Source: Coprinopsis marcescibilis
Taxonomy: Eukaryota > Basidiomycota > Agaricomycetes > Agaricales > Psathyrellaceae
Length of the DNA stretch: 64,000 nt
Reading direction: 5' to 3'
Assembly (NCBI GenBank): GCA_004369085.1
Contig: ML210151.1
Coordinates: forward strand, 289,270-353,269
The stretch's first letter is position 1; each line of letters starts with the position of its first letter. The notes under the pieces are model-generated. The model was not told the DNA's origin. It did not search any database and saw only the letters and a list, made by a program, of their open reading frames with translations. This document shows, in pieces, positions 1 through 12,354 of this stretch. The position numbers and the translations under genes are program-made.

Positions 1-1
1 G

Positions 2-319
2 TATCCCCATCCTGCGAACAGACCCTCGCCTCGTAACGGTATTTCGTCCCAACCACCTCTCTATCCCTTATCGACCAACCACCCCCACCCCCATTCGCAT
101 CACGGTCCACCGACTAATCTCCATGCAACCGGCCCCTTGCACCAGAACACCTCGGATTCACGCACACCCCCACAGAATCCCTCACAAATACCCCCCAATG
201 GGAAGGTTGGCGAATTTTCTCCGGAGGACTATGACGACGAGATGTGGCGACCACCAATGCCCTATTCAGAGCGAAGGCGAGCCGGGAAGCACACAAAGAG
301 AGTGATTGTTCGATCTTAA
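2..319 (+). CDS. 3' end of an unidentified gene (partial)
   Basis: One frame is open from the window edge to the TAA at 317-319, giving about 105 C-terminal residues; the rest of the gene lies outside. The visible part is rich in Pro, His, Asn and Ser and looks disordered. It ends in an acidic patch followed by a strongly basic tail (EDYDDEMWRPPMPYSERRR, then KHTKRVIVRS). The change from a low-complexity to a charged, ordered-looking tail argues for real coding sequence. I cannot name the family. A membrane or cell-wall-synthesis protein with a cytosolic basic tail is possible but is only a guess. Confidence 0.5.
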   Translation, partial: YPHPANRPSPRNGISSQPPLYPLSTNHPHPHSHHGPPTNLHATGPLHQNTSDSRTPPQNPSQIPPNGKVGEFSPEDYDDEMWRPPMPYSERRRAGKHTKRVIVRS

Positions 320-3300
320 AGTCTTTTTCGCGATTCTGGAAGCTTGATTGTCATCTTGTTCCTTCTCTTGTTGCTCTTCCAGTATCTCGTGCTACACTCC
401 ACTGTTTACCCCCTGTTTCCGCTTCTATTTCGCGTTTCTTCTTCGATTTTGGGGTGCTTACTTGTACCATTGTTGCACATATCAGGTGTGTGTTTTCTAT
501 ATCATCAATCTAAATGCAAGCTTGCTGATGCAACGTCATTTATTCAGAAGCGGACTGCATCTTCGTATTCGTGACAATTATGCCAAGCTATCATTCGACC
601 TAATCCTACCCAACATAGACGTCCGTCACACCGACACGACCCGGGGAAGCATCGCTACCTCCGATCGCTGTTGGAAAAGCATCGCATTACGCATATACAT
701 CCCCAACGCCCTATAATGAACTATTCCATTTGATGCGGTGTAACAGTTCGAAATACAGCGATGATTTCGATATGGACGGACAACCTGACGCATCTAGTAA
801 CCCTCAAGCTTCCGATCATGGCAACAGACCCTCTTTCTCCCCGACGGACATGCTAATCTACGCCTAACTTTTGTTAACTGTAACAGTAACGAAGGCGAGG
901 GGTGGGTAACTTCGGGGCTTCTTCTATCTAACACCGTGTGGCAATCATCTCGAGCAATTACGGCGATCGAATTGACAGACAACAAGTCACTCAACCTCCT
1001 CTCCACTTCAATCCAAAAATCAATGATCCTGTTTCTATCTACGCTACCGCGGAGCGCTTTTTGACATTCTATGACGTGCGATCGACAGTCCCCGGGCATA
1101 CCGACGCGGAATGTGTTTACTACCCGTTTCCACGTTTTGTCGTGCCCTCTGGTCTGATAGCCATCCACCCATCCATCTTCTCCCAGGCCGTTCAAACGTC
1201 CCAGGCATGTGTATCTCTTCGTCCGTAACCCCTTTTTGGGCCATTTTGCCGCTTTGGCGCCAGCAGCGTCACCGGCTATTCGCATCGACTTTACTGACCG
1301 ACTCAAGCCCGACACTCCCCAGTGGCAGCTACATTTCCTCCTTGCCTTGATAGCATATCCACCCTCTATTCGCATCCGATTCCACGATACCCACACCACC
1401 TGCCTTTTGTTCCACGAATTGATCACCAAAGAGTTCGTTCATGGTTATGATTATTTATGGTTTCTCATCTCTTCTTGGCTGGGTATCTGATGCTTCTTCT
1501 CGGTCTTCTCATATTTGAATGTTCATCTCTCTCTTTGCAATTCCTGCATACCCTCTCATCTCGCTCGGGAAATTGTGATCACGTATATAGAGAAGACTTA
1601 TCATTGTGATGACGTCGGTTCCTGACCGTGGTTCTCCTGAACTTGGAAGTGAACGAGCAAGAGGGAAACCATCTGACAGACCTCTGACAAGTTGTTATCC
1701 CAAGGCTGAACGTCCAGGGCACAACCAAGCCCATTTATTTCTCCGACTGCCTCAACCAGCCATACACCTCTCTGTCATTGATGATGTTTTCGCTGCCAGT
1801 CAAGCAGTGACATAATATATGGATATAATCTCGGGCTTGAGACTTGAATTTGAAACGACAATTGGCCGAACGGACCGAACAACAACGTTAGTGGCTGGAA
1901 ACATGATACTGTCATGAAACGGCTCGGCTTGCGAGGAAGAGGAGGGTAATGCTTGGTACTAGGGGTCTGTGAGGGCAACAATCTTCGATCTGTTAGGATC
2001 AGGTATTCCGAGTCGTGTTCTCTGCGACATTTCGCAGTTTCACAGTTCTGGGCACACACGTACGTTGGGTATTGGACCCGCGATGCATGCCTTCATACCG
2101 GCGGGGGAAAGCAGCTCTGTATGTACATCACTACTAAGCACAGATAGATGGCTTCTTGTACATCAACACAAATCATATAAAAGATCATGAATCAGTCACT
2201 GGGGGACCTCAAGTTACCTCAGGGCTATGCATATGCCCAGCTCGGCTTGATCAACTTGCCGCAGACATGATCATAAATCATTTCTTGTGCAAGCCCATTT
2301 GTTCCGCTTGCCAGGGCAGACGGGCCCAGTAGGCAACGGTTCCTCACACATATCACAGTCGTACATATGTATGTACATAGCCAGATAGCCCCATGGGACC
2401 TCCAGGTTCCATCTCCAATAGGATAACCATGTTCTGACTCGGAAAAGTGCCCTTCGAAAATGGGTGATCAAATGGTCACGATATCAGGATCCAGGATATC
2501 ATGCAGAGATGCGGAGTGACGAGTCGGCCACCGCGCACGAGGTGTCTCTATGAAGTGTTCTTCAAGGTACGTATTGCCCTTATGCTATCTGCCAGAGAGT
2601 CAGGCAAACCCAAACTCGGATATCATCATCTCCAATCATAGTTCTGTGACGACGAAGGAGAAGCATAAAGACCCTTCTCGCAGCTCGGACCCTCTAGGCG
2701 CTCGGAGAAGCACGTCTGCCACGGTCACGGTGGAGCCTGAGGTTCGCAAAATTCGATCTTCATTTGTTGGTTGGAGCCAAGGGTACAATAACCTTCATCG
2801 TGACATATATGGTATGTAGCTTCAGTGACATGCACCATGTCGACACTCGAAAATAGTTCAACTGGATCCACTGTATGGCAGACTCACAGTTGCCGTGAAC
2901 ACGCGCCACATACGGTGTTGTTGCCATCTTCATGAATTTCGGAATGCGGTCAGATGAATAGGGGGTAGACAGGCTCGGTATCGCCAGGGGTTTATTCTTA
3001 CTCGCATTAACGTTTTGTGGTCTCAGAGGCGTCCGTTATAGGGGCTCGCTGATCCGCAATTTATCGCTAAATAGAAGTGTGGGCCAGGGTTAAAGTTTGG
3101 ATTGTTATGACACACATCGTCTTTTTCTTCAAGTCACTTGGTGCCAGGGTATAGGGTCGGATAACAGATGTTGGTGGCATCCTCACGCTAAAGTGGGCTT
3201 TAATTGCAGTCTACAAACAGCTATGTACAGCCAATGATCCCTGGCTCTTCGAAGAAACAAAGGAAAAAAGATGGGGATAAGGTGGTTTTAGACATGCCAT

Positions 3301-4472
3301 ATCGAGCATATCAGTCGCAACATCATTAAACGCCCGAAGGTGGCGGGTTATAGCCGACCAAAGATGTCGATAATCAGCTCATTGTTCAAGACAATGAACG
3401 CACGAAGTAGCTCATCGTTCGTTTAATCGCTGCCGGTCGACGTCATTTGTTGCGTAGGACTTCCAGGAGAATTTACTCAAGTCTCGGAAACTCGTTGCCG
3501 TTAGATCGAATTAATGAAGTCTTAATTGTGAAAGATATTAAGCAACGGAAAGCGCCTCTTATCTCGAACAAAGAGACGCTAACTCCGGGGCCCTCCAACA
3601 TATCTCCTCCTGTAGTAAATTGCAGAACACTTAATAGTACACTAACGGCAGTATGTGCGAAATTTCAGGCCTCAGGCCAGATCATACTAATTAAAATTGA
3701 AGAGCTCACCACGGAGAACAATCATAAACAGTAACCCTTCGTTATTCTCGGATGTTCCATTGGCTTCTGGACTGCACAAAACGTCCCCACATACTTGAAC
3801 CTTGGGATCAACGACCTGCAGCATACACATACCATGAGCTAGCAGCGACACACTTCACAGCAAACAGGTATATGTGAGCCAACATTAATTCTATGGAACT
3901 CCATTTAACCTCCTTCAATAGGGGACATTTGCCCGAGTGCGGGGTTAAGTAGTGTATGTACGTTGCATATCTGTACATACAACCATCCGCGATTTGTTGG
4001 ACTAAGCGCCTTTCCCGGAGAAAAGGATTGAATGGGACAATCACTGAAGCAATCAATCTTGTCAACGGTTTCTGGCGCTTGATGGATGTAACCTTTCCAC
4101 CGAGCCAATTCAATTCTACATATGAACATCCTAATAGGACTACATACCATTAATCGGAAAAAAAGATGATACCCGCGTCTATACTTACTTACACCAATTA
4201 GAACATCAACCGATCTTTCTTTAATGTATCTACATCTTAAATACTTGTGGTGTACTCGTCTACCTTGCTCAGGTAATTCAATCTCGCGAAATTAACAGCC
4301 GGGCGACATAAACGAATGCAAGGCGTTGTATGACTGAGTCCAAATATGGCTCTTCCAGCTCCGCACGAACCACTCCCCACCCCCACACTCCGGGCTCACT
4401 GTGAACTCGCAAACGCGATCAGTTCATATCCCGCTGTGATAAATGAGGGAGGAGAGACAAGACTTGCCAAAA
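320..4472. other. Gene-poor stretch, no supported gene
   Basis: The first part (320-1560) is T- and TC-rich and is probably the 3' flank of the upstream gene. The longest open frame, on the minus strand at 794-1429, has no ATG at its start and shows no family resemblance. The remainder carries scattered short frames only, with no recognisable transposon terminal repeat or RNA gene. Several short runs of alternating TACATA/TGTACA occur near 2110-2140 and 2360-2380. Confidence 0.5.
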
Positions 4473-5196
4473 TTAACAGGAACTCGGCTCAACGCGTGCC
4501 TCGTGTCGCAGAGAAACATAGCCCTTGCAACACATAACCAAGCCAAGCACAGCGCCGCAATACGCCGGTCCCCCGGCCCAATCTATCATAGCCGAACAGT
4601 AAGCTGGTTCGTAAGGGCCACCATCGTTGACATTCAGGCCGGTCCAATCGTACCAAGTATAAATAGACCGCCTGATCGTAATCGATGGCCTCGCTCCCCC
4701 ATCGATTTCGGAGATTTCCTGGGTAGGAGGGGTTCCGCGCTCATAAAGTTGAAGCTTGAACGGAGCTAGCTTAGTCTCATGGCAAAGATAGCTCCAATTC
4801 CGACAGCAAGTCAAGCAGCCAGGGTGTCGAAGTAAGGGTCGGCGAAAGCGATGAGTGCAAGTTGGATTGGTGCAATCACAAACATGTCGTCTTTTCACCG
4901 CCTTTCCCGAGTGCCGGTCCAGGCAGGGACTTGAAGCTTGAAGCTCCAAGTCCTGGAACTTGAGCGCTAATTCGGGTGTCACTGGGGTTCGTGCTATAGG
5001 CGAAGGGTACCACGATTCAAGCCCGCTGGTAAGGTCACTGCAGTCGAAGTAGTATTTCTCTAGCACTCGCACGAATCAGTGTAAGAAGACCACCAAGTAT
5101 TATGTGCAAGTCAACACGTTCGTCTGATAGGGGGCGGTGGACCGCGACGCCACTGTCGACAGTTGGGACGTCTGTACTAGCCCAAATGAATCTCAT
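4473..5196 (-). CDS. Hypothetical Cys-rich protein, possibly two exons
   Basis: A frame stays open for about 200 codons on the minus strand from about 5072 to the TAA at 4473. It encodes a cluster resembling a metal-binding knuckle (HVCDCTNPTCTH, then HPGCLTCCRNW) and a C-terminal half with Trp, Tyr and Cys. No ATG opens this frame. An upstream frame beginning with ATG at 5196 could be spliced in: a 34-nt GT-AG gap just upstream of the long frame keeps the reading frame, but that is shorter than the introns elsewhere here. No family is recognised. It may be a genuine lineage-specific gene, a decayed one, or a chance frame. Confidence 0.33.
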
Positions 5197-8100
5197 CGTT
5201 GATGATCTGCTGCCACATTTAAATGAGTAAGCCGTCACTGACGGTTAAGCGTAAACTTGAACATGTCATAACCGGTCAATGCCAGGGAGACGAACCAGGC
5301 GAATTCGCCGGGTCTCTGGCGCAATACAATCCAGTGCAATACAAATGCAATACATTGAGTAGCAAGGCTTGCATGATTGGCGGCGAGCAATGATCAGCAT
5401 GATCTCCTCGAAATATAAGTAGGACTATAAGGTTTATGAGAGCGGGATATCGAAAGAGATGGAATGACCCTAGGCGCGGAGCCTGGGCTTTGGAGATTGA
5501 CTGGATCAGTCAACTCGAAGCGAAGCTCAGTTGCCTTACGCCACGAGCCTTGTACGTTGAGGCCGTAATTCCCGACCTGTCGTTCGATTCCACCCATCTA
5601 CACCCGATCAAACTTTTCTTCGTCTTCATTTTGGCCGCACCCCATTTTCCCTGCCTTCTTGGAGTCTGTGTCGCATCAGTACATCGGTGCTTAGCGACGA
5701 ACCTCTTGTGTACACCGAGTAGCTACAAGAGGCTACAAGCTCATTTGCTCCATAACAACCCGAGATCTTTAACTTTGTCTCAATTTGATCCTTCAGAGGT
5801 AAAGTGAAAATATGAGCTTCCTCTCGCTAAGTACAAGTTGTTGCCCGAATCGATGAGAATTCACCTGGTACATCTGGGCATGTAATATCATAACTGGATC
5901 ATTTGATTCAAGTCACCCTGCGATCGAAAGACAATATGACAGATGTCGGCAAAGAGGGCATTCCATCGAGGCGTGAAGCAGGGTATGGAATGCCGAAGCT
6001 GGCAGTCACTGCTCAGAATTTATCTCGGACACCTTGAGTGATGCGCTGGTCCCAGAATCCGGATCAGTAAATTTGGGAGCAAGTGCTTCCACGGTAACAA
6101 ATCTGGAGTTGAACCAATCAGACGAGCAGACAGGAGAAGAATGACTGATATGCTTAACGTTACGCCGCCGTATGGACCTCCTCGGTCTTAGAAGCGGGGT
6201 GTGTAACTTAAGCCTGTAGATGGAAACTACCCATCCTTTTCAGAAGAGATGACGCCTCGTTCGCTTTAAGACTTGTAGGGTATAATACAACAATCAGGTA
6301 ATGGATGAAATGTCCGTCCGTCAATCGCTGCTGCGGAAGGGCTTGCCATAATATGGCAGATTGCTTTGTGAGCGGCAGTAAACACGCACTTGCATATGAG
6401 AATTCTTTACTAAAAAGATCGCTTTTCTTGAGAGTCCTTGAGAGTCAAGCCCTCTACCTGGCGACCGGAGATACACAGCGCGCTGACCCCTGATCATGAG
6501 CGGCATACACTCAGCTTCTAATACCAGCGAAACAACGAGTCCCACTATGCAAGCCGTTCCACGCAAGATTTCTTCGATGACGGCCGTGGCACAATTGGTG
6601 TTTCCAAACTTTCTTGGGCGTTGTGGTCCCACAGCCAAGAGGATAGATTCTTATGCAGACAGGCTAATGGAGGCGTAAGCCCAAGAGAACCAAAACTGGG
6701 CATAAAAATGGACCACGAACTGAGACCGTCTTGCATTCCGCGGAGACTGTTGGGATACACGACTCGTCGGACCTTCGTTGGGTCCACTAACCTTTCGCGC
6801 CGGTTATTCAACACCAATAGTTAGTTTCATCCTGAGCCGGCCGAGGCCAGAGAACTAGAACTCCCGCCTGCCGAGGGCGAAATACATCAATCGCAGTAAT
6901 TTGGGAAGGTAATCTATAAGAGAGCATGAGCAACGTCGGATTCCGACACGCACAACACAATTACGAATCTCCGAGTCAAAGGCGCCTGGAACGCACGCTC
7001 AGTCTAATTACTGACAAGAAGTATGATGAATACGTACCGCGATTGATCACTGGTCACTCAGCAATCAGCCCTCTCCCACTGGCAGCTCACAGGAGCGAAA
7101 ATTGCGCTGGTTCGCCTTCTCAAACTGGGTAGCCAACGACATGCATAGATGTAAGGTCTTGGAATGTTTGAGTTTCGAATCGCAAGAAGCGTCCGGGGTC
7201 TGTAGAAGTTGACAAGCATAGCCAATGGCAGTTCTCGATGCCCTGGGTTGCATACGAAGAGTACGTCCTGTCTTCTAACCAAATGCATGTAACAGCATCA
7301 CGGTTTCCATTGTCGCGGTACAACCTCGATGTCGCAAACGTATCGAGAGAGAGGTAGCTTGTAGTTCAGTATCAAGTGTCACGGTGTCCTTCTGGTGCAT
7401 TTACGTTCTCCAGATCGAGCGTGAAGAGTGGCGACCAGGACCGCCACAGGGCCCCAAGAGAGCCCCATTCGCCATGAGCCAGAGTTGCTTCATGCTTTTG
7501 TGGTTGCTACTCTGACATAAGGAGGATAGACACCGAGTCCCACGAGAACAGTCCTATGTATAGACTGAAGAAGTCGCCGTTTTCCAGTGTTCCTCTGACA
7601 TGACATGTCAAGAATGCCACCCAGATTCGGTATCACGAAGAAGACGGTCGAAGCCACTCCAGAGACAAAGATCACAGGACAAGAATCCTGCAGTTTGATG
7701 GTCGGAATGTTCCTCCGCAAACGGTGGATGTGGGCGTGCCAGAAAGCTTTCCAGGAGTGATCTCGGGAGCAACACATCCCGAATGATTGTCATAGTTACA
7801 TTATAAATCGAACTGGCGCAGCTGCGGGATAAATCAGAGGATGTAGAAACATATTAGAGGTACTTACGTCCCCGTCCGTAGCCGGTTTGAGTTTGAGCCA
7901 GAAGAATCATTGTTGGTCCTTGCAGTGGAGGCTGAGTGCAAGGGGAGACACTGAGTCGGCATCTGATGGACATGATGAGTCAGAATTCCCAGGCTCACTG
8001 CCGGCCCCGCGTCGCCCGGTCTCAGATTGAGCTCAGGCCGGCCAACGGTAGTGCTCGACGTTCGTCGTCAACAACGGCTGTCGACGAATTCCAAGCTGGG

Positions 8101-8326
8101 AAATACGACAACAATAACCCTTGTAGCGACTGTTCTCGCTTTTCTCTTTTTCTTCTTCAAAAATCGACCAAGCAATCCTCGGGTATCGAATTTCTCTCGA
8201 ATATTCGGCGAGACACCATGCTGACCGCACAAACTTGTGGCACGTGTGGCTCTCTAATTGTGTCGCGTTGAACTGTGACTTGGCTAGAATCTTTCGCAGT
8301 GTATCCAGCGTTTCCTAATCCCAGTA
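5197..8326. other. Gene-poor stretch with doubtful exon-like segments
   Basis: No complete gene can be supported. On the plus strand, ATG frames begin at 6496 and 6926. A frame open from about 7172 to 7352 reads convincingly as protein (QWQFSMPWVAYEEYVLSSN and onward). I could not join these pieces without breaking the frame, so they may be a degraded gene. A plus-strand frame at about 8027-8224 would encode one hydrophobic helix but lacks an ATG at its start. No RNA gene or mobile element was recognised. Confidence 0.4.
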
Positions 8327-9484
8327 ATGGCCGACAAGAAGATGGAGGAGAACGTCGTTCAGTTTTGCGCAGTTACAGGAGCATCGTGAGCTGATATCGT
8401 CCTCTCTGATCACAGTCGATCGCTCAGGTAGATTAGGACACGAGATGCAAAGAAGTTCTTGGAAACATATAAGCGATTGGATTTCGCTATGGACGCCTAT
8501 TTCAATAACCCGCAGACATTTGCTACCCCGTCCAAGTCGAGAGGAGCCCCGAGCGCACCGTCGACGAGCAAACTGAATGCCTTGTTCGACAAGTACAAGG
8601 GTGCGTCGTTCCCTATTGCGGCGGGGATAACGCTTTGCTGAACATTGTATAGATCCAAACAGCGATGAAATTTCAATCGACGGGACGATCAGTCTTTGTG
8701 AGGACCTAAACGTCGATCCAGAGGATGTAGTCATGTTGGCAGTAGCGACCGAGTTGAAATCGCCCAGAATTGGAGAGTGGACGAGACAAGGATGGGTTGA
8801 CGGATGGAAGGCTCTTGGGTGAGTCCATAACGCGTCATCCCGTAGCCATGTTTTGATAGTTTTCTTCAGCGTTGACTCAATACCAGGAATGAAGCAGGTG
8901 GTCACGAAACTGCGAGTTCAGTTAGCTTCAGATCCCAAGTACTTCAAGAAGGTTTACAGCCACACATTTGACTTTGCCAGAAACGAAGGCCAGCGAAGTC
9001 TCGGTTCGTTGCCCTTTTTACCAACGCCTTTATCGTTGCTCATTGTGTGCTCGCAGCTCTCGATACTGCCAAGCCATTCTGGAACCTTCTTCTGCCTCAC
9101 GGTCTGGAGGGTGGCGCGCTATCACACATAGATGAGGATCAAGACGTGAGCATGAGCGGTGCTGGAGATGAAGGCTTCAAGCCAGAGTATGTTGAATTGT
9201 GGTTCACTTTCTTGGACGAGAAAGGAGGCAAGGGTGTGAGCAAGGATACCTGGAATATGGTGCGTTTGGGGTTCGCATTGATCAAGCCCAGGTCTGATTC
9301 TCTCCCTCTCTCACAGCTCATCGATTTCATTCGTACCGTCGATTCTAAATTCAAGAACTATGATGCGGAAGGTGAGACCCATGTGCAACCATCTTCTCTG
9401 ACGTTCAATTCATGGCTTTGTCCAGCTGCTTGGCCATCAACCATCGATGACTTCGTCGATTTTGCCAGGGTCCGTGTGGTATAG
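8327..9484 (+). CDS. DCN1: DCN1-like protein (defective in cullin neddylation)
   Basis: DCN1 proteins act as co-E3 for attaching Nedd8/Rub1 to cullins, activating SCF-type ubiquitin ligases in nucleus and cytosol. The spliced protein starts MADKKMEENVVQFCAVTGAS, with a UBA-like first segment (TRDAKKFLETYKRLDFAMDA). The PONY/DCUN1 domain follows: the region around DPNSDEISIDGTISLCEDL, then VDSIPGMKQVVTKLR, then the hallmark WNMLIDFIRTVDSKF and the terminal AAWPSTIDDFVDFAR. The start ATG at 8327 opens the frame that matches the family N-terminus. At least five short introns interrupt it (for example 8386-8436 and 8601-8652), and one splits WNM from LIDF. The order and spacing of motifs match the usual length of about 280 residues. 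It ends at the TAG at 9482-9484. Confidence 0.93.
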
Positions 9485-10724
9485 GAGAGCAGACCTCAAC
9501 AATTCTATCACCCACACCCTAGTCATGCTTTGCTTCTACCTGGAGCAAATCCGTCTCATCTGTAAGCCACTGTATTATTGTATTTCTTGGTTCTGAAGCC
9601 ACGATTTCATGATTTCATCTCTGAAATGTGTCTCCATCTTTCATTGGCTCACGATCTAGAAGTGCCTCGGTTTCACTAGATGTTGATTCAACAAGGTTAC
9701 ATCCTTGAGGATTTGATATGGAAGCGCGTATCATCAGCCTATTAATTGCATCCCATCTCTGCGTATATGGAATCGATCTTCTATTTGGTATAGATGATTT
9801 CAGCGTCTGTGCTTCAGACCTTCGCACGTCAGAAATTTTTGCAGCCTCGGGTCCATCCCCGACAGGCGCCACAGCTCCATGGTCGACCCTAACATTTACC
9901 TTATCATTCCCTCTGAGCAGATCCGGGCTTCAAATTGCTGTTAATTCTCCGACGATATAGGGCCTTGGCCTATAGGGCGTCAATTTGTCATGATGGAGAG
10001 CACGGACATCGCATGGAAGCTCACAGTGGTAAGCGCTCGCTACGATGAAAATGAAGAAGGGCAGTCAGGTGCCATGAAACTTGTGGAAACTGCCATGAGG
10101 AAAAGATCCCTCCGTAAAATTTCGCATGGAGGTCGCGTGGCGCAGAAGTGGGTACTGACTCCTCTGACATTTTAGACGCCTTCTACAAGCTTCTACACTT
10201 AGGTCTGTAAGGACAACATCGACACCCATTCAATATTCAATAGATCGACGAAACGGGAAGACATATCCCGATCAAGCCTAGAATAGGCAAGGCATATCCA
10301 TTTTCGACGAGGAGTTCCAAACATCTCCAGTTCCAGCGTCTCTGTTCCATTGACAGACATGCACAAGCTGGGACACCAGGGCATACCTTTTGTGCAATCA
10401 AGTGCGCACAAGGAACATTAAAGAAGACTATGGAACCGTCCAAGAGGGTTGACAATGCCTCCGAGTTTCCAGGTGGTGTCGGTTCTTGGCGCGTAACCAT
10501 TGGCCCCCAAGGCTGCATCAAGAGTATTGCCGACACAGTCTTACTAACTCTTACTAACGTGCACGGACGTATATTGGCGACTATGATGACGAAGCCTGAC
10601 GAAGACGATGACGAAGAACCAAGTCTGAGCAGGTCTCAGACACCGGTGGTATGATAAAACATTTTGACCCCCTTCTTCCCGACCTTCAACCTGCCATAGC
10701 CCGTATCTAACACAACAATTGAAA
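9485..10724. other. Intergenic, small doubtful frames only
   Basis: This lies between two plus-strand genes. A minus-strand frame (9615-9872) and plus-strand frames beginning at 9990 and 10430 are open for 60-85 codons, but none resembles a known family and none has a clear partner exon. The last 100 bases before 10725 are the likely promoter and 5' leader of the MDR gene. Confidence 0.4.
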
Positions 10725-12354
10725 ATGGGACTACCTCAAACTTCTGTGCAATATGTCCTTCCGAAGGTCCGTAGAATCGATCCCCGCTGCTTCAATGCCT
10801 TCATCAACAGATCATGAACTGACACAGCACAGGTCAGCACCTATAAAAACCTCGAGCAGAGGAAAGTTCAGGTGCACAACCCTGGTTTTGGGCAGGCCTT
10901 GGTAAAGATCCACGCAGTATCCCTTCAGGTGTGTGCTGTAGAGATTATATAACTGGAAAGCTTTCACTGATTGTTATTTGATCCACAGTATCGAGACCTC
11001 GCCATTGCGGCCGGCTCCTACGATATTGGGTGAGTCCCTGTGTCTACTCTTGCGTCCATTATCATCTGATAAGGACGGATATCTACCAGGGTCTACGAAA
11101 ACATTGTACCATGCTCTGATATGTCAGGTGAAATTATTGCGATAGGAGAAGGTGTCACGCAATGGAAAGTCGGTGATCGCGTCTGCTCGAACTTTTCCAC
11201 CAAGCACCTCCATGGGGACTGCACTGAGGAATCTGTTCAAGCCTCCCTTGGCGGACAATCTCCCGGAGTGCTGACGCAATACAGGTCTTTCCCCGTAGAG
11301 GTACGTCGTAGATGACTCAGATTACGATTGCTATCTTTTCTGTGACTGATTATGTGCGGACATGTACTAGGCACTGGTCTCCATTCCCAAGCACCTCTCT
11401 TACGTTGAAGCATCAACCCTCCCGTACGTCGTGCCTGACATTCAATCACACCCTTGGTTGAGAACACATTTTATCTTGTGAAGATGCGCAGCACTTACAG
11501 CCTACGCTGGCCTTAGCGGCCCTGTTCCTGTGAAGGCTGGAGATCACGTCCTGGTTCTGGGAACTGGAGGGGTATCCATGTATGTTATTTGGTTCAAGTC
11601 TCCTCTCAGCGTCCGCGACTAATATACCGGTACAGTTTTGCGCTGCAGTTCGCTGTTGCCTCTGGCGCAACAGTTATCGCAACGTCTTCCTCTGATGAAA
11701 AGCTCAAGATTGCACAGAAGCTTGGGGCTAAACATCTCATCAACTATAAGAAAACGCCCAACTGGGACGAGGAAGTTCTCAAAATTGTGGGTCTTCTTAG
11801 TATAGCAAGTTGACCAATGAAACTAACGTGTCTGCGTCAGACTGGTGGCAGGGGTGTGGACCACATCATTGAGATTAGCTCTTCATCCAACTCATCCGCT
11901 ATTCATCTGACGAAATGGTCTCAGGTCGGTGGAGCTGGCACGCTGAAAAAGTCGATTAAATCTTCGAGAATCGGAGGGTTTGTCCATGTCATTGGGTTCG
12001 TGTCGAAGGTAATGCAACGGCCTCACATCTAGTGGCAGTCAACTGACGTTTGGCAACAGGACCAACCGGACATGGACCTAGTCGTTTCCGTGATCATGAA
12101 GACTGTCACCCTTCGGGGAGTTTACATTGGTTCTGTCTCTCAGTACGCCGACCGTTTTCCGAACTTGTTCCTTGCGTTGACCAATGTTTTGCTCCAGATT
12201 CAAAGATATGAATCGCCTGATTGAAGCTAATCCGGATAAAACGCGACCTGTCATTGACAAAGTTTTCTCCTTCGGTGACGCTCTCAATGCATGGGCTCAT
12301 CTTGAGTCACAAAAGCACGTTGGCAAGATCGTTATCCAGGTCGCTAAGGACTAG
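10725..12354 (+). CDS. MDR-superfamily NAD(P)-dependent alcohol dehydrogenase/quinone oxidoreductase
   Basis: This is a cytosolic medium-chain dehydrogenase/reductase that would reduce an aldehyde, enone or quinone, or oxidise an alcohol; the substrate cannot be read from sequence. The start is MGLPQTSVQYVLPKV. The N-terminal GroES-like domain contains QYRDLAIAAGSYDIG, SDMSGEIIAIGEGV and KVGDRVCSNF. The nucleotide-binding fold contains VLVLGTGGVSIFALQFAVA, SSDEKLKIAQKLGAKHLINY and the conserved TGGRGVDHIIE. It ends with GDALNAWAHLESQKHVGKI. No structural-zinc Cys cluster is visible, as in YogA-type members. About eight short introns interrupt it. An oddity is an in-frame 51-nt insert (11874-11924) between HIIE and VGGAGTL, just where most relatives run on without a gap; it has intron-like branch and acceptor sequences but begins AT instead of GT. 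Confidence 0.9.

Noticed and set aside
794..1429. 211-codon minus-strand open frame
   Set aside because: Opens with GTG, has no recognisable motif and unusual codon choice for this genome; probably chance.
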